Positions 17,386 through 27,067 of a stretch of DNA of 64,000 nt are shown one piece after another. Made by a program: the position numbers and the translations under genes. Source of the DNA: Diphasiastrum complanatum (taxonomy: Eukaryota; Streptophyta; Lycopodiopsida; Lycopodiales; Lycopodiaceae); assembly GCA_029204225.1 (NCBI GenBank), contig CM055115.1, positions 8,002,575 to 8,066,574 on the forward strand, given 5' to 3'. Within the stretch, counting starts at the first letter, position 1, and each line of letters opens with the position of its first letter. The notes beneath the pieces were generated by a model. That model was given only the letters and a program-made list of their open reading frames with translations, ran no database searches and was not told the origin of the DNA.

Positions 17386-17524
17386 CACCCACCAATGTGG
17401 TGCCTTGACAACTAGTATAATATCAAGTGAGATGTGGAGCTCCCTCACCCTATGCATTAGGATATGGTGTGGTATACGGTCACGAGTGCTCTTGATGTTT
17501 ATCATAGTTGTAGCGAATCGTTGA

Positions 17525-18530
17525 CATGAATTTTTTTTTTGCTTATATTCTCATAATTTTTAAAAGATGGCAATATTTCAAAAGTTTATGGTTATTGAGC
17601 CCAAAAAGATATCACTTATGTCAAATCAAGTTGTTCCTAGCTCTTTCCTTCAAATGGTCCATATAAGTCCAAAACCTTGTTGTATCAAATGAGGGACCTT
17701 CCTTATAACTATGATTAAGAGACTTTCCTGACATCCACTGAGGGACCCCCAATAAGGGACAAACCCTAAATCCAATGAGGGACATTTCCTGACATCCACA
17801 AAGAGACCTTTCATCATCTACACATGTCCACAAGGGACCTTCACAGGCCTTTCATAGTCCATTAAATGTCTCTACAAAACTTACACATCGTTCAGTTTCA
17901 AATTAAACTTAAATTTTTCATAATGAGTCATAAAGAGACAATACTTTCTAAAGATCCTAGGACAAGGCCTTACATTGCCTTTCTCTTGAATGGTCCTCAG
18001 AGGACGAAGTCTTACTTCTTTTATTTTCTTAACGTCTTACTTTTGAAGCGTCCGCCTACTTGGACATGCTTGGCCTAAGAGTCTTTATGCCTTTCAGAGT
18101 CCTCTGAATCCCTTCTACCGAGGGAAAACAAATTGTAATAGTGCATGTCAAAGATATTCAACTTCTGATAATAATGGCAGTGCTTCTGTCTCTTTTCGTC
18201 TTCAAGAGGCTTATTGTATTTTAGAGCACTTACAATCCCTTCTATAGAGGGTTAAAACTAAAGAAAGATGTAATGGGCACTACAGTTGAAGGTACACCAA
18301 ATATGTGCTACTGACGTCGTCGAGGAAGCTGTTTGTGAGATATGTGGCTCCTCATTTTATGATCTGTGGCTCTACGAACAACATGAATGGGTAGTACGCC
18401 GTCTTTGGTCTCTATGTCGAGAAATGTCATTGTTGTTACCACTGTCATTTGAGTTTGGATCTACCTATTCGGAAACTTGCCTAATTCAAAGCATGTAGTC
18501 TCCTAATCTCAGCCTCAGAACTTATTGTTG
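17525..18530. other. Insertion or diverged segment with GAGGGAC repeats
   Basis: Between two recognisable parts of LINE H lies about 1 kb that does not match the other LINEs. At 17640-17850 phrases such as TTTCCTGACATCCAC and (A)TGAGGGAC(C/A) recur several times. No gene is recognised. It is probably a further insertion into LINE H. Confidence 0.35.
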
Positions 18531-19576
18531 ATTGAAGAATGCCATATAGCTTCGCAACAATGTGGCCGATCATGATAGTACGGTAGTTACCAGAATTCAT
18601 GGGGTCATGGATGATATCAATGCACTAGTGTGAAGGGAAACTAGAGACAACTACTTGATTGAGTAGAATGGATAGGTGAGATCGTGTTTGTGGCATGAAT
18701 CAACAATTTTGATACAAGGTCCTCTATGTCTCTAATACGACGAGTCTTCATTCTCTTCATGGCCTCTAGGACCATGTTAAAGGTGAAGAAGGTGAACTCA
18801 CATGGGTGAACTCACATGGGCGGGGGGAGATGGAGATGGGTGAGTCAGATGTTGTATAGTGAAGTGGCGTATGTGGTTCAGAAATGAAAATTTTTAAGGA
18901 GGGGGGGTGGAGTGTGAGGGATGAATTCATGCCAAAAGGCACATGTGGAAGAAGAATTGGATAGAGAATCGACAAGGTGTTTCCCTTCATGTTCTCTGTA
19001 AGCAAGCTTTTATGGTGGAGTGCACGATGGAGAGATTGATGAGCAATATGATGTACAAGTGGGCATGCATGGACAATGTGGAGATGTAAGGAATGACACT
19101 CATCATCAAACCAAGGAGGCCGAATAGGATGAGATGATTTGGATGTGCATCGATAGGGTTTTGGTGGAAAGGATATTGAGGTAGTAGTACGAAGTGAATT
19201 GTTGAGAAAGTCGGACTACAACTCCAATGATCTGTCATGTGGGAAATGGTGGAGTAGGGAAGTAAGGGCTTGTTGGTAAGTCGCAATGTAGGGGTGGGCA
19301 AAAGTTGGGTGGATGATCAATGAAGGAATGGGGCGGAGGCTGTGAGGTCGTGATAGAACCTAGGTGGAAGGACAAAAAAGAGTGATCGAAAAGAGTATTG
19401 GGGAGGATTTAAAAATGTGATATCAATGGATTAAAGGATGGTGACCCCGTGAGGTAGTACACTCAAGCTAGAAGCAACATATGATTCAAGTGCCTTTGTG
19501 GAGTGTAAGGTTCCTAAGAATAGGGTATTAGGTTATTAATAGGCAAGGAAGAAGAAGAAGAAACGGACGAGGATTT

Positions 19577-19580
<4 letters not shown>

Positions 19581-19619
<39 letters not shown>
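19581..19619 (-). repeat. (GA)n tract at the 3' tail of LINE A
   Basis: On the minus strand the element ends in (CT)n rather than poly(A), preceded by a short AATTCT/AATAAT run. LINEs C, D, E and F end in the same kind of tail. Confidence 0.95.
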
Positions 19620-19622
<3 letters not shown>

Positions 19623-19654
19623 AGAATTAGAATTATTATTATTAACGTCTTTTG

Positions 19655-19668
19655 GTGCCCAGGGGCAC
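19655..19668 (-). other. Conserved LINE 3' hairpin (LINE A form)
   Basis: Minus strand GTGCC-CCTG-GGCAC. In LINEs C, D and F the same place reads ATGCC-TTTT-GGCAT. The outer pair changes from A-T to G-C, a compensatory change that keeps the stem. 3' stems of this kind serve as reverse-transcriptase recognition sites in several LINE groups; that role here is inferred. Confidence 0.7.
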
Positions 19669-19856
19669 ATAAGACAAAAGAGAGTACAAAATGTGAGAAG
19701 CATTGTCCGCATAAGGACTTATTTACCAATGAAAAGACAGTAAAACTAAAACTAAAATATCGATCTCTCTGTCTCTAAGAGAAAAAGTATCCAAGCTTGA
19801 CCACCAGCTGGTGAGGGTACAAAGCAAGAGCTTAACCACCTGCTCCGCGGAGGAAA

Positions 19857-22800
19857 CTAGCTACGAGCAAGCCGAAAGTAATGAGTGATGGTAGTAGTGG
19901 GTCGTGATGTAGGCTGGTGGGAGGCGTATGAAGATCTAGTAGCACTGGATCGAGCCGAAACTCTCTGTGTCTTCGATCTTCGGACGGGGACGTCAAAATC
20001 CGCAACCGAAATATCCACTCTGTCTCGCTTTTGGAAGAACTGAGTAATGTGAGCCTGACTGGAATCCATATCTGAGAGCGTAGGTAGAAGTGAAGCTCGT
20101 AAAATATACATCTCTCTCAAAAGAAGACCCACACATCTAGCATCTGGATACTCGAGGAAGGAGCTCAACGTGAGGGGAATATCTCGGTATAAACAATGGT
20201 ATCGTCCTCTAATCTCATAGTATACTGGGCAGCGAAAGATGAAATGAAACTCATCTTCCACCTCCTGAAGAGAACAAAGCTGACATATCCGCTGCAATCT
20301 GGGAGTGTCTGTGTATCTACCTGTCTCGATAGCAAGCTGATGAGAAGAGACTCGAAGCTGTCCTATACGATATCTCAGACCAAAAGATAGCGTCTGTGTA
20401 AGATAAACTGGAAGAATAGGCAAGCCCGAAACGTCCAGCCGACAGTAGCAGAAAATAGTAGGCATCTGGTAGCAGGATCTTGCACATAATAAGTAGAGCA
20501 AAATCTCTCCATATGCACAAGAGCGGTATGCCCCTTGCGGAGCCTGGCGGTGGCTGCTGGTCGAAAAGTGAGTAGCGGACCAGAGAAAAGAACTCCCAAA
20601 TAGGTGTAGGAGGTCACGATCTCAATCGGTAGCCCGTCATAATAGAAAATCACATCTCTCATATGCTGTCTGTTGGTGTTAAACACCATAATCTTAGTCT
20701 TCTTAAGGTTAACCGTCAATCCCCAACGCTGGCAAAAGTGATGTAAAGCAGAAAGGTGACTCTGTAAACCAGCTGCAGAGGATGAGAGGAGAACCACATC
20801 ATCAGCGTACAAGAGAATGGGGATAATAATGTCTGCTAGGGGACAGCCCTCTCCACCTTCCTCGCGAATAATCCGCTTGAGGTCATCTATATATAGTGCA
20901 AAAAGAGTGGGTGATAAGGGGCAACCCTGCTTCACCCCAATGGTAGAATGTATCTGTGAGGACCAGCCACTACCATCTCTGAAACGTGCCAAGACTCGCT
21001 CATATAAAGTAATGATCGCAGCAATAGTATCCTCTGAAAAGCCAAGTGAAGACAGTCTCTGGAAAAGAAGATGTCGTGGAACAGAGTCAAAAGTTTTGCG
21101 AAAATCCACAAAGCAACAGTAAATTCTCTGTTTCCGATGTCGAGCCTCCTCAATAATGCATCTCAAAATGAAGATCTGGTCTGAAGTAGAATATCCCGGT
21201 CTGAAACCAGCTTGACCCATAGCGTGTAAACCCTCAGTTTCAGCAAAAGATCCAGTGACTGTCTGTAGTATAGAGCCATATATCTTAGCTAGAGTGTGGC
21301 CAATCATAATGGTGCGGTAGTTTCCTACATTCATGGGATCACCTGCCTTGAGGATGGGGTGAAGGATATTAGTACACCAAGCCGTAGGAAAACCAGAAGT
21401 AACAGCTGTGTTAAAAACATGAGCAATGTAAGGGGAGATGAGATGTGCTACGGGCTTTAGGAAGTCTACACTTAAGGAGTCATAGTCAGTGGCTTTATTT
21501 AGTTTGGCATGTTTAATGGCGTTTTCAACCATGTCAGGGGTGAAAAGTGAGCAGTGGTCAGGTCTCGGTGAGAGTGAGGTAGGAGGAGAGTCCGTGGTAT
21601 ATAACTCCGTGGCATACTCGATCCAGGATTCGATGGCTATGGGGGCCAATGTTGAAGAGTGTCTGGTGAAATGTTTCCAGAAAAAAGAGGAGGAGGGTGA
21701 ATCTAAAGAGTTGATCATTTTTTGGCAGAGTGATTGTAGGTACTTGATCTTCTTTGTTCTGGTGGTTCTATGATATTCTTTCTGGCATTGTTTGAGTGTG
21801 GCAGGGGAGTGTGACCTGGCATATGTCACATGATTGTGAAGAGAGCGGCATTCTGCATCATACCATCTGTTGTGAACACTTCTGTGAGATGATGTCGTTT
21901 TGGTGGGGAAGGATGAGGAAGCAGCAGCTAAGAGGGATGTAGAGAGAAAAGTGGCTTGCTGGTCAATTGGTGCCATGAACGGGAAGTTAGCGAGTAGTTG
22001 GGATAAGATTGTGGTGTAATTAGTGAATCCAGATTGGGTGAAAGGAATACGTTTATGAGTGGGAAGAGAGCAAGAAATTTGCAAAGAAGAGGTTATGTGA
22101 CCAAGTGAGATGTGTAAGAGTGAGTGATCGGAAATGGTAGGGGGTGTGATGGAGAAATCAGAAATGTGAGAGATCAAAGCAGGTGATCCAATGAAGTAGT
22201 CGACCACACTATGTCCTCCACCATGAGGATAGCATGTATATGCTGATGAGGAAGGCCACTGTGTGAGGCCATTCAAAATGGCAAGAGCGTGTGTCTCTGC
22301 TAGAGTGATCAACTGCTCCCCGAAAGATGTAGCTGGAGTGTCTGCATCCTGTGATACCCGGTCTAGCCCCATATCCAAAGGGTAAAGCCTGAGAAGATCC
22401 GTAGCTGCATGAAATTCGGTTTGTCTAGAGCTTGTGCGGGCGTTGAAATCACCTGCTAGTAAAATGGAACCCTGCTGAGAAAAGATAGCAATATCATCTG
22501 AGAGAGCCTGAAAAGGGTCCCCGCCAAACTCAGCAAACACTGAGGTCTGTGGAGCAAAATAGCATACAGCTATATAGATGTCCTGAGGTAATCCCAATAG
22601 TGAGCCAATAATGTGTAACCAAATATAGCGAGCGTATGGATCTTGTTTAACCATCTGAACTGTGGTGTCTCTGTATAAACAAGCTACTCCTCCAGATCCT
22701 CGACAAGTTTTTCCCCTAACAAATGGACGAAAAGCAGCACTCCTGTATATTTGGAAGAGGATGATATAAGGACTCATGAGTTTCAGCCAACAACAAAATG

Positions 22801-22931
22801 TCGCATTTTCTAATAAAATCAGCAAAGTCTCCGGCTGATGACGAAGATAAAAAACCATTACAATTCCAGAAGCCAAGTCTCAAATTGGTAGGGGATCTCG
22901 GGTAGCTTCTATATCCGGGGGCCCCTAGTTC
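19857..22931 (-). pseudogene. LINE A ORF2: endonuclease and reverse transcriptase, broken
   Basis: The frame continues from ORF1 past the UAG into LRLGFWNCNGF and LLLAETHES, the N-terminus of an APE-type endonuclease. A frameshift near 22770 moves it into a long frame running to 20375. That frame holds GDFNARTSSRQ, GGHSVVDYFIG and SDHSLLHI (endonuclease). The RT follows, with VGNYRTIMIGHTLAK, a CCFVDFRKTFDS block, GVKQGCPLSP and the catalytic YADDVVLL at about 20797-20809. An internal deletion then joins the RT end to the C-terminal region in another frame (about 20430-19857). That region has the zinc motif CQLC...HFIFRC. ORF2 would nick target DNA and prime reverse transcription of the LINE RNA. 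With a frameshift and the deletion, this copy cannot make the full enzyme. Confidence 0.88.
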
Positions 22932-22934
22932 CTA
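22889..22934 (-). promoter_or_regulatory. ORF1/ORF2 in-frame UAG with possible readthrough context
   Basis: ORF1 ends CAA-TAG (stop at 22934-22932), followed by GAACTA. The next in-frame codons lead without another stop to the endonuclease start WNCNG. The context CAA UAG GAACUA resembles the CAA-UAG-CARYYA type of leaky stop at five of the six downstream positions. Just after it, TAGGGG (22927-22922) can pair with CCCCTA (22894-22889), closing a GC-rich loop. LINE D shares the same-frame UAG arrangement. Confidence 0.6.
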
Positions 22935-23840
22935 TTGTGGAAGGTCGAAAAATCTCGGTTTCCCGTCAATAAAAACAACCCTTTGCCCTTTCTCTTTCGC
23001 TTCAAGGATAATCTTTTTTCTTGCCAACCATTGAGTATTTGTTAAGTCATCATCCATATAAATGAAAGTACCTTTAAGCTTTGCCCTAAGCCGAAGGGCA
23101 GCATTGCGTTGTGAAAGCGAGCGGAACTTGATAAACAAAACATTGTCATCAAATTTACTGCGCCAAGCAGTATCAAAACCGTCAGCCACATGAGATAACT
23201 TGGAAATGAGCAAATCCGTAGCTTCTTCCAACGGTTTTCCACCATTGGCAATGCCTCTTACTCTAATGTTAAAGGCTTTTTTGGCCCTTCTGGCTTGTTC
23301 ACCCAAAACTGTCTCCAAATCGTTTTCCTTCGGAAAAGATGAAATCTGAGAGTGATTACCTTGCTTAAGGATCGATGTCGTTTCTTCAACCTGTTTTGCG
23401 AGTGATGAGAGTTTGCTGCCCATATCATCCGGTTTGAAGAGTGCTGCCCACGTTTTCGTCTCCTCGACTTGTTTCTCCAAGCTATTGATCTTGTTGGAAG
23501 TCTCCTCCAAGGCACTTTTTTCTGCAATTCGTTGCTTAAGATATATATTTTCTTGCTCAAGCTGCTCCACACGTTCCGTGACACCAAAAAGATCCTTAGC
23601 TAACTTGCTATTTTCAGCTTCAAAGAGGTGTAGTTGTTTCTTAAGTCCAAGAATTTCTTGCCGGATAAAACTAAGATCATAAGCAAAAAGACTTTCGGTA
23701 GGTTTGGAAGGAGTGTAGTCAATGGCAGCCATGTTGATAGTTTCTGTCACCGAAGACGGCTCCTCCATCACTACCGGTGATGGGGGGGTGTCCAACAGGG
23801 AGGGGGGTGTAAGAACACCCTCCTTTTTCTTAGGTGCCAT
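22932..23840 (-). CDS. LINE A ORF1, coiled-coil nucleic-acid-binding protein
   Basis: The frame is intact, 302 codons, with ATG at 23840 giving MAPKKKEGVL. The other ORF1 copies start similarly (MARKTRG in C, MAPPRKR in E). Residues 1-45 are Pro/Ser-rich. A long coiled coil spans about 60-160 (QLHLFEAENSKLAKDLFGV, VEQLEQENIYLKQ). The C-terminal part, about 185-300, has FNIRVRGIAN, LFIKFRSLSQRNAALRLRAK and YMDDDLTNTQWLARKK. This layout resembles L1-type ORF1 proteins, which trimerise through the coiled coil and coat LINE RNA. ORF2 follows in the same frame after a single UAG. It is the only intact LINE ORF in the window. Confidence 0.85.
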   Translation of the reverse strand: MAPKKKEGVLTPPSLLDTPPSPVVMEEPSSVTETINMAAIDYTPSKPTESLFAYDLSFIRQEILGLKKQLHLFEAENSKLAKDLFGVTERVEQLEQENIYLKQRIAEKSALEETSNKINSLEKQVEETKTWAALFKPDDMGSKLSSLAKQVEETTSILKQGNHSQISSFPKENDLETVLGEQARRAKKAFNIRVRGIANGGKPLEEATDLLISKLSHVADGFDTAWRSKFDDNVLFIKFRSLSQRNAALRLRAKLKGTFIYMDDDLTNTQWLARKKIILEAKEKGQRVVFIDGKPRFFDLPQ

Positions 23841-23949
23841 AGGAGGCGGTAAGCAGATGGAGGACCAGCGCAGGGCAGCGTAGGGCAGGTGCGAAGGTCA
23901 GCACTGCAGCGCCAGCAGGGCGGACAGCAGCGCCAGCAGGGCGGGTGGG

Positions 23950-24183
23950 CGCGCAAGAGAGAGAGAGGGCAGCAGCGCTAGCAGGGCGGGCAGCGCACCA
24001 GCAGGCGGGCAGCGCACCAGCAAGCGGGCAGCGCACCAGCAGAGCGGCGAGAGAGAGAGAGAGGGGCAGGGGTAGAGAGGGAGGGATAGCGCACCAGCAG
24101 GGCGGGCAGCGCACTAGCAGGCGGGCAGCGCACCAGCAGGCGGGCAGCGCACCAGCAGGCGGATAGCGCACCAGCAGAGCGGC
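23950..24183 (-). repeat. GC-rich minisatellite in the LINE A 5' leader
   Basis: A 19 bp unit (plus strand CAGCGCACCAGCAGGCGGG) recurs about seven or eight times in two blocks. Short GAGAGA runs separate the blocks at 23957-23968 and 24050-24062. It lies upstream of ORF1 and may act as tandem promoter monomers, as in some L1 elements. That role is inferred. Confidence 0.8.
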
Positions 24184-24184
24184 G

Positions 24185-24224
<40 letters not shown>
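24184..24224 (-). repeat. (GA)n joining LINE C tail to LINE A leader
   Basis: About 40 bp of GA lie between the AAAGCTTTATTATT-side 3' end of LINE C and the 19 bp monomers of LINE A. It is one of three head-to-tail LINE junctions in the window made through CT/GA sequence. Confidence 0.9.
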
Positions 24225-24227
<3 letters not shown>

Positions 24228-24249
24228 AAGCTTTATTATTGTCTTTTCC

Positions 24250-24263
24250 ATGCCAAAAGGCAT
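24250..24263 (-). other. Conserved LINE 3' hairpin (LINE C)
   Basis: ATGCC-TTTT-GGCAT, followed on the minus strand by GGAAAAGACAATAATAAAGC and the CT tail. An upstream stem GGAG(A)CG...CGCTCT lies near 24330-24349. The same two stems occur in LINEs D, E and F. Confidence 0.75.
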
Positions 24264-24396
24264 ATAAGACAGAAAAAGTACATGTCAAGTATGTGGTAAC
24301 CATGAGAGCGTCTAAAGCGTCTCCAAAACTGTAATAAAGAAAACGTCTAGTACAACCTAGGCTAAGTACATAAATGAGAAAGCCTGTGCATGAAAG

Positions 24397-24746
24397 TCAA
24401 GTGTGTCCATAACAAGATGTCAGGTCTGTGCTGGTGCTGTAGAAGGATGTAATGTGAGCTGTAACATCGAGAAGCACTGGGGCTCGCTGGCGTCGTCTAT
24501 GAGCATGAACATGTGTAGTGCGTCTCTGTGTAGGAGGTCTGGTGGGACGTGTAACTCTCGTGGTCGCTTGAGGTTGGCTAGTGTGTCGTCTGTGCGTCCT
24601 AGGAATGTCGTCGTAATCACTGTCAGTCATGTCTGCGTCAGGACGTGGTCTCCTTCGTGAGAAGAAGGATGTGATCTGAGACTGTGTGTCTGAATAAGGA
24701 TGCTGAGCTGTCTGGCATAGGTCTTGTCTCAGAAGGGACATCTCAC
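24397..24746 (-). pseudogene. LINE C ORF2 C-terminus (3' of the LTR insertion)
   Basis: It continues the ORF2 frame cut at 27505: MSLLRQDLCQTAQ, then SQITSFFSRRR, and an Arg/Thr-rich tail ending at a stop near 24397. LINE D has the same tail (SQVPQPQITSFFSRRR). Codons on either side of the LTR element join after removing one GTATC, showing that it is a simple insertion. Confidence 0.85.
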
Positions 24747-24751
24747 GTATC

Positions 24752-25184
24752 TGTTAGAAATAATAAATGATAATGTTAGTTTACCATAGGTTACTTTGAC
24801 CCAAAAGGTCGAGACTTGTGTAACCATGGGTTAGGTTTATTATTTAGACCATGTTAAGTCAGTTTTAGTTAAGTTGGACCCAATTTTGGTCTAGTAGTAA
24901 CTTGTGGGTCCAAGTAAAGTCTAGTTATGTTAAGGGAGCCTATCTTGACTTTTGGGGGTGCCCTATAATTAGTAGTGGGTTTGGAAGGTTCTAGAACTTA
25001 GGGTTTGGAAGAGTCTAGGCCCTTGGAAGGCCTATTTATATGTAATCATTTTTCATTTGTAATTCATTCCCTTTCAAGCATTGCTACTACTTTCTCTCTC
25101 CTTGAGAGTGCCTAACCCTCTCCCTCTTCTTCTTGTATATGGAAATTGAATGTTAGAAGGATCTTGGCACTTTGATGTCCTACA
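24752..25184 (+). repeat. 5' LTR of the Copia-like element
   Basis: 433 bp, TG...CA ends. It contains a TATA-like CTATTTATATGTAATC near 25028 and a pyrimidine-rich TTTCTCTCTCC downstream, as expected of a promoter LTR. Confidence 0.93.
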
Positions 25185-25198
25185 TGGTATCAGAGCCA
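25185..25198 (+). other. Primer-binding site, initiator tRNA-Met
   Basis: TGGTATCAGAGCCA begins directly after the LTR and matches the complement of the 3' end of plant initiator tRNA-Met over 14 bases. Confidence 0.92.
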
Positions 25199-25984
25199 TG
25201 GATCTTCTATGCTTGATTTAGGGCGCCCTACCAAAAGAGATCGTCTTCACTTAGGAATTACAAAAATTCAGCACCTTTGCTGATTTTTTGGAGTGAAGAT
25301 CCGTTTTTTGACTCTTTTCCGTTTTGCAGGAGGGCGCCACACATCAAAGAAGATAACATGATTTTGGGCGCCCAAAAATCAGGTTGTTTGCTGATTTTTC
25401 AGGTTGCAGGAAGTCGCCCACATCCGTGTAGGTTTATCCTACTTCCGTTGGTCCGCTGTTGCCCTATTTTTCAGATTTGCTCCTTTGCAGGAGGGCGCCC
25501 ATCTACAAGCAATTTCTATTCTTCTGATTTGGTTGGAAAATCAGCACCCTTGTTGATTTTACAAAGTGAAGATCCGCTTCTTTTTGCTTGTTTCCAGGTG
25601 TGGAAGAAGGCGCTAATTTTTTGGTAATGTCCGATCACATTCCGAGGCTGAAAATTGGACAGCATATTACCATTTGTAGGGTGTTGCAACAGCCCTATCC
25701 GTGTGTGTACTGTTCACACTTTTTGGCAAGAAAGAAGGGTTCCGGAAAAAAGCTTTGTTGGAGGCTAACCTAATTCTTTGCTTGCTGGTTTTTTGAGTTT
25801 GTAATGCAATTTCAGGCTGAAATTTTCAGCACACAAGGCTTGTAGGAGGGCGAGTTCCTACATCCATCTAATGTGTGGTTTCACACATTCCGGTGCTGAT
25901 TTTTCAGATTTGATACTTGCTGGTTTTTGTGTCTTTTAGGGCACATTTAGGGTTTGAAAAAGTTTGTCTTCTTGGCTGGTTCTT

Positions 25985-26956
25985 ATGGCAAGAGATTTGG
26001 GAGCAATTCGTACTTGTTCAGGCGAAGATATGTTGGATGGCACCAACTATTCTTCATGGAGTTGCAAGCTGAGGTTTGGCATCGACGTGATGATCAAGCT
26101 CTTTCATTGGTTTGATCATTGTCTGTCTACAAGTACAAGTTTGCATCGGAATGTTGGTATGGTAGAGCATTCTTCTCTTGAGCCATTTGTTGCAAATGAT
26201 GGATGCATTAGTGAAGAACTTTATGAGCAAGCTTCTCAAGTTAATGTTTTGGAAAAGGCTAAAATCAAGCATTCTTTGAAGCCATTTTGTACTAATGGAG
26301 GAGGGGAAAAAATCATGTCAATTAGTACATTGGTTCGAAGTGGCGTGTTGCTGGATTTTTTGGGTGTTCAAAGTGGCAAGCTGCTGGTTTTTTTCTTGAA
26401 GATGGTAGACAGCAGATTCAGCCATGGTTTATTGATCATTTTCAGCCTATGTTACATCGTGAGCATCCTATTATGCATCGGGAACGGCCTGTGGAAGGTT
26501 TTTGGACAGCAAGGTCCACACTGGGAACACTTTGTGGCTGTTGGACAGCCTACTACAGCCTCTTGTTGGCTGTCCGAGTCTTTGCAAGATAGCAAAACAT
26601 CTTTTTACCTTGGAGGAAACACACATACCTCACCAAAATCAGTACCTTATGTTGATTTTCCTGTTTTGATGCTTACTTCTTATGATGACGGTGTTGCCTT
26701 ACCTAGTGTTGGTGAGCAGATCATTGATAGTAAGATTCGGGAGGATGTGATGGTAAAAGAGGATCATACTCTTCTTTATGTTTCTTGTGGTAAGAAGACT
26801 TATGGAATCATGTGGGAACCATTGATGGATTGCAAATCCATATTTCGACTTGTGGCTGGTTTTTTGGTTACTAACTTTGGATGGAGCATGCTTGTCTTCA
26901 CTCTTCGACTTGATGCTAGAGCACTTCGTATTCTACATCTCTTACATCGGGCATGA
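25985..26956 (+). CDS. Gag-like ORF of the Copia-like element
   Basis: The first in-frame ATG gives MARDLGAIRTCSGEDMLDGTNYSSWSCKLR. The LDGTNYSSW phrase is the N-terminal signature of plant Copia gag polyproteins. After about 40 residues the sequence no longer resembles gag. It contains several phrases repeated with variation (KPFCTNGGGE, VLLDFLGVQSGKLLVFFL), and I recognise no zinc knuckle, protease or RT. The frame is open for 323 codons to 26956. It could be a remnant of a larger gag-pol after internal replacement, or a product that packages the RNA. Translation has not been shown. Confidence 0.5.
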   Translation: MARDLGAIRTCSGEDMLDGTNYSSWSCKLRFGIDVMIKLFHWFDHCLSTSTSLHRNVGMVEHSSLEPFVANDGCISEELYEQASQVNVLEKAKIKHSLKPFCTNGGGEKIMSISTLVRSGVLLDFLGVQSGKLLVFFLKMVDSRFSHGLLIIFSLCYIVSILLCIGNGLWKVFGQQGPHWEHFVAVGQPTTASCWLSESLQDSKTSFYLGGNTHTSPKSVPYVDFPVLMLTSYDDGVALPSVGEQIIDSKIREDVMVKEDHTLLYVSCGKKTYGIMWEPLMDCKSIFRLVAGFLVTNFGWSMLVFTLRLDARALRILHLLHRA

Positions 26957-27055
26957 TTGGGGCTGAGATTTCGGCTACTTCGACTACTTCAAGCTGAAGT
27001 TTTTTTTTTAGCGGCATTAAGCTTGGACAACGTCATTTTATGTTTTTACATTATC

Positions 27056-27067
27056 ATTTAAGGAGGG
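27056..27067 (+). other. Polypurine tract of the Copia-like element
   Basis: TTTAAGGAGGG directly precedes the TGTTAG start of the 3' LTR. Confidence 0.75.

Larger units (their letters stand above)
16560..19462 (-). mobile_element. Highly decayed LINE copy (H)
   Basis: On the minus strand, pieces align in order with ORF2 of LINEs C and D. 19462-18780 covers the end of the endonuclease (a counterpart of the DYLMGS region near 19450) through the SDSPISISPRPCEF stretch at about 18810. 18780-18536 covers the start of the RT (the 'NYRTIMIGH' region). 17520-17390 holds an eroded form of the 'FRKAFDSVPRSLL' block (IKSTRDRIPHHILMHRVREL). 17180-16560 covers the RT C-terminal side, with clear base-level similarity to LINE C near 28220-28460. 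No frame is intact. Two insertions, 17200-17385 and about 17525-18530, interrupt it. It is the oldest LINE copy here. Confidence 0.7.
19581..24183 (-). mobile_element. LINE A, nearly full-length but internally deleted
   Basis: The minus-strand non-LTR retrotransposon has, in order, a repeat-rich 5' leader (24183-23845), an intact ORF1 (23840-22932), an in-frame UAG, a broken ORF2, and a 3' untranslated region with a conserved hairpin. It ends in a TTAATAATAATAATTC stretch followed by (CT)n on the minus strand. Its 5' end abuts the 3' tail of LINE C. ORF2 lost roughly 160-165 codons between the RT and the C-terminal zinc motif relative to LINE D. Its protein is more like LINE G than LINEs C and D. 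Confidence 0.88.

Noticed and set aside
20817-21122. Plus-strand frames inside LINE A, and similar antisense frames in the other elements
   Set aside because: Antisense shadows of RT coding sequence without their own domains.
23771-24303. Proline/alanine-rich and LVRCPPAG-type frames upstream of LINE A ORF1
   Set aside because: They arise from the 19 bp leader monomers; ORF1 proper starts at 23840 in agreement with the other copies.
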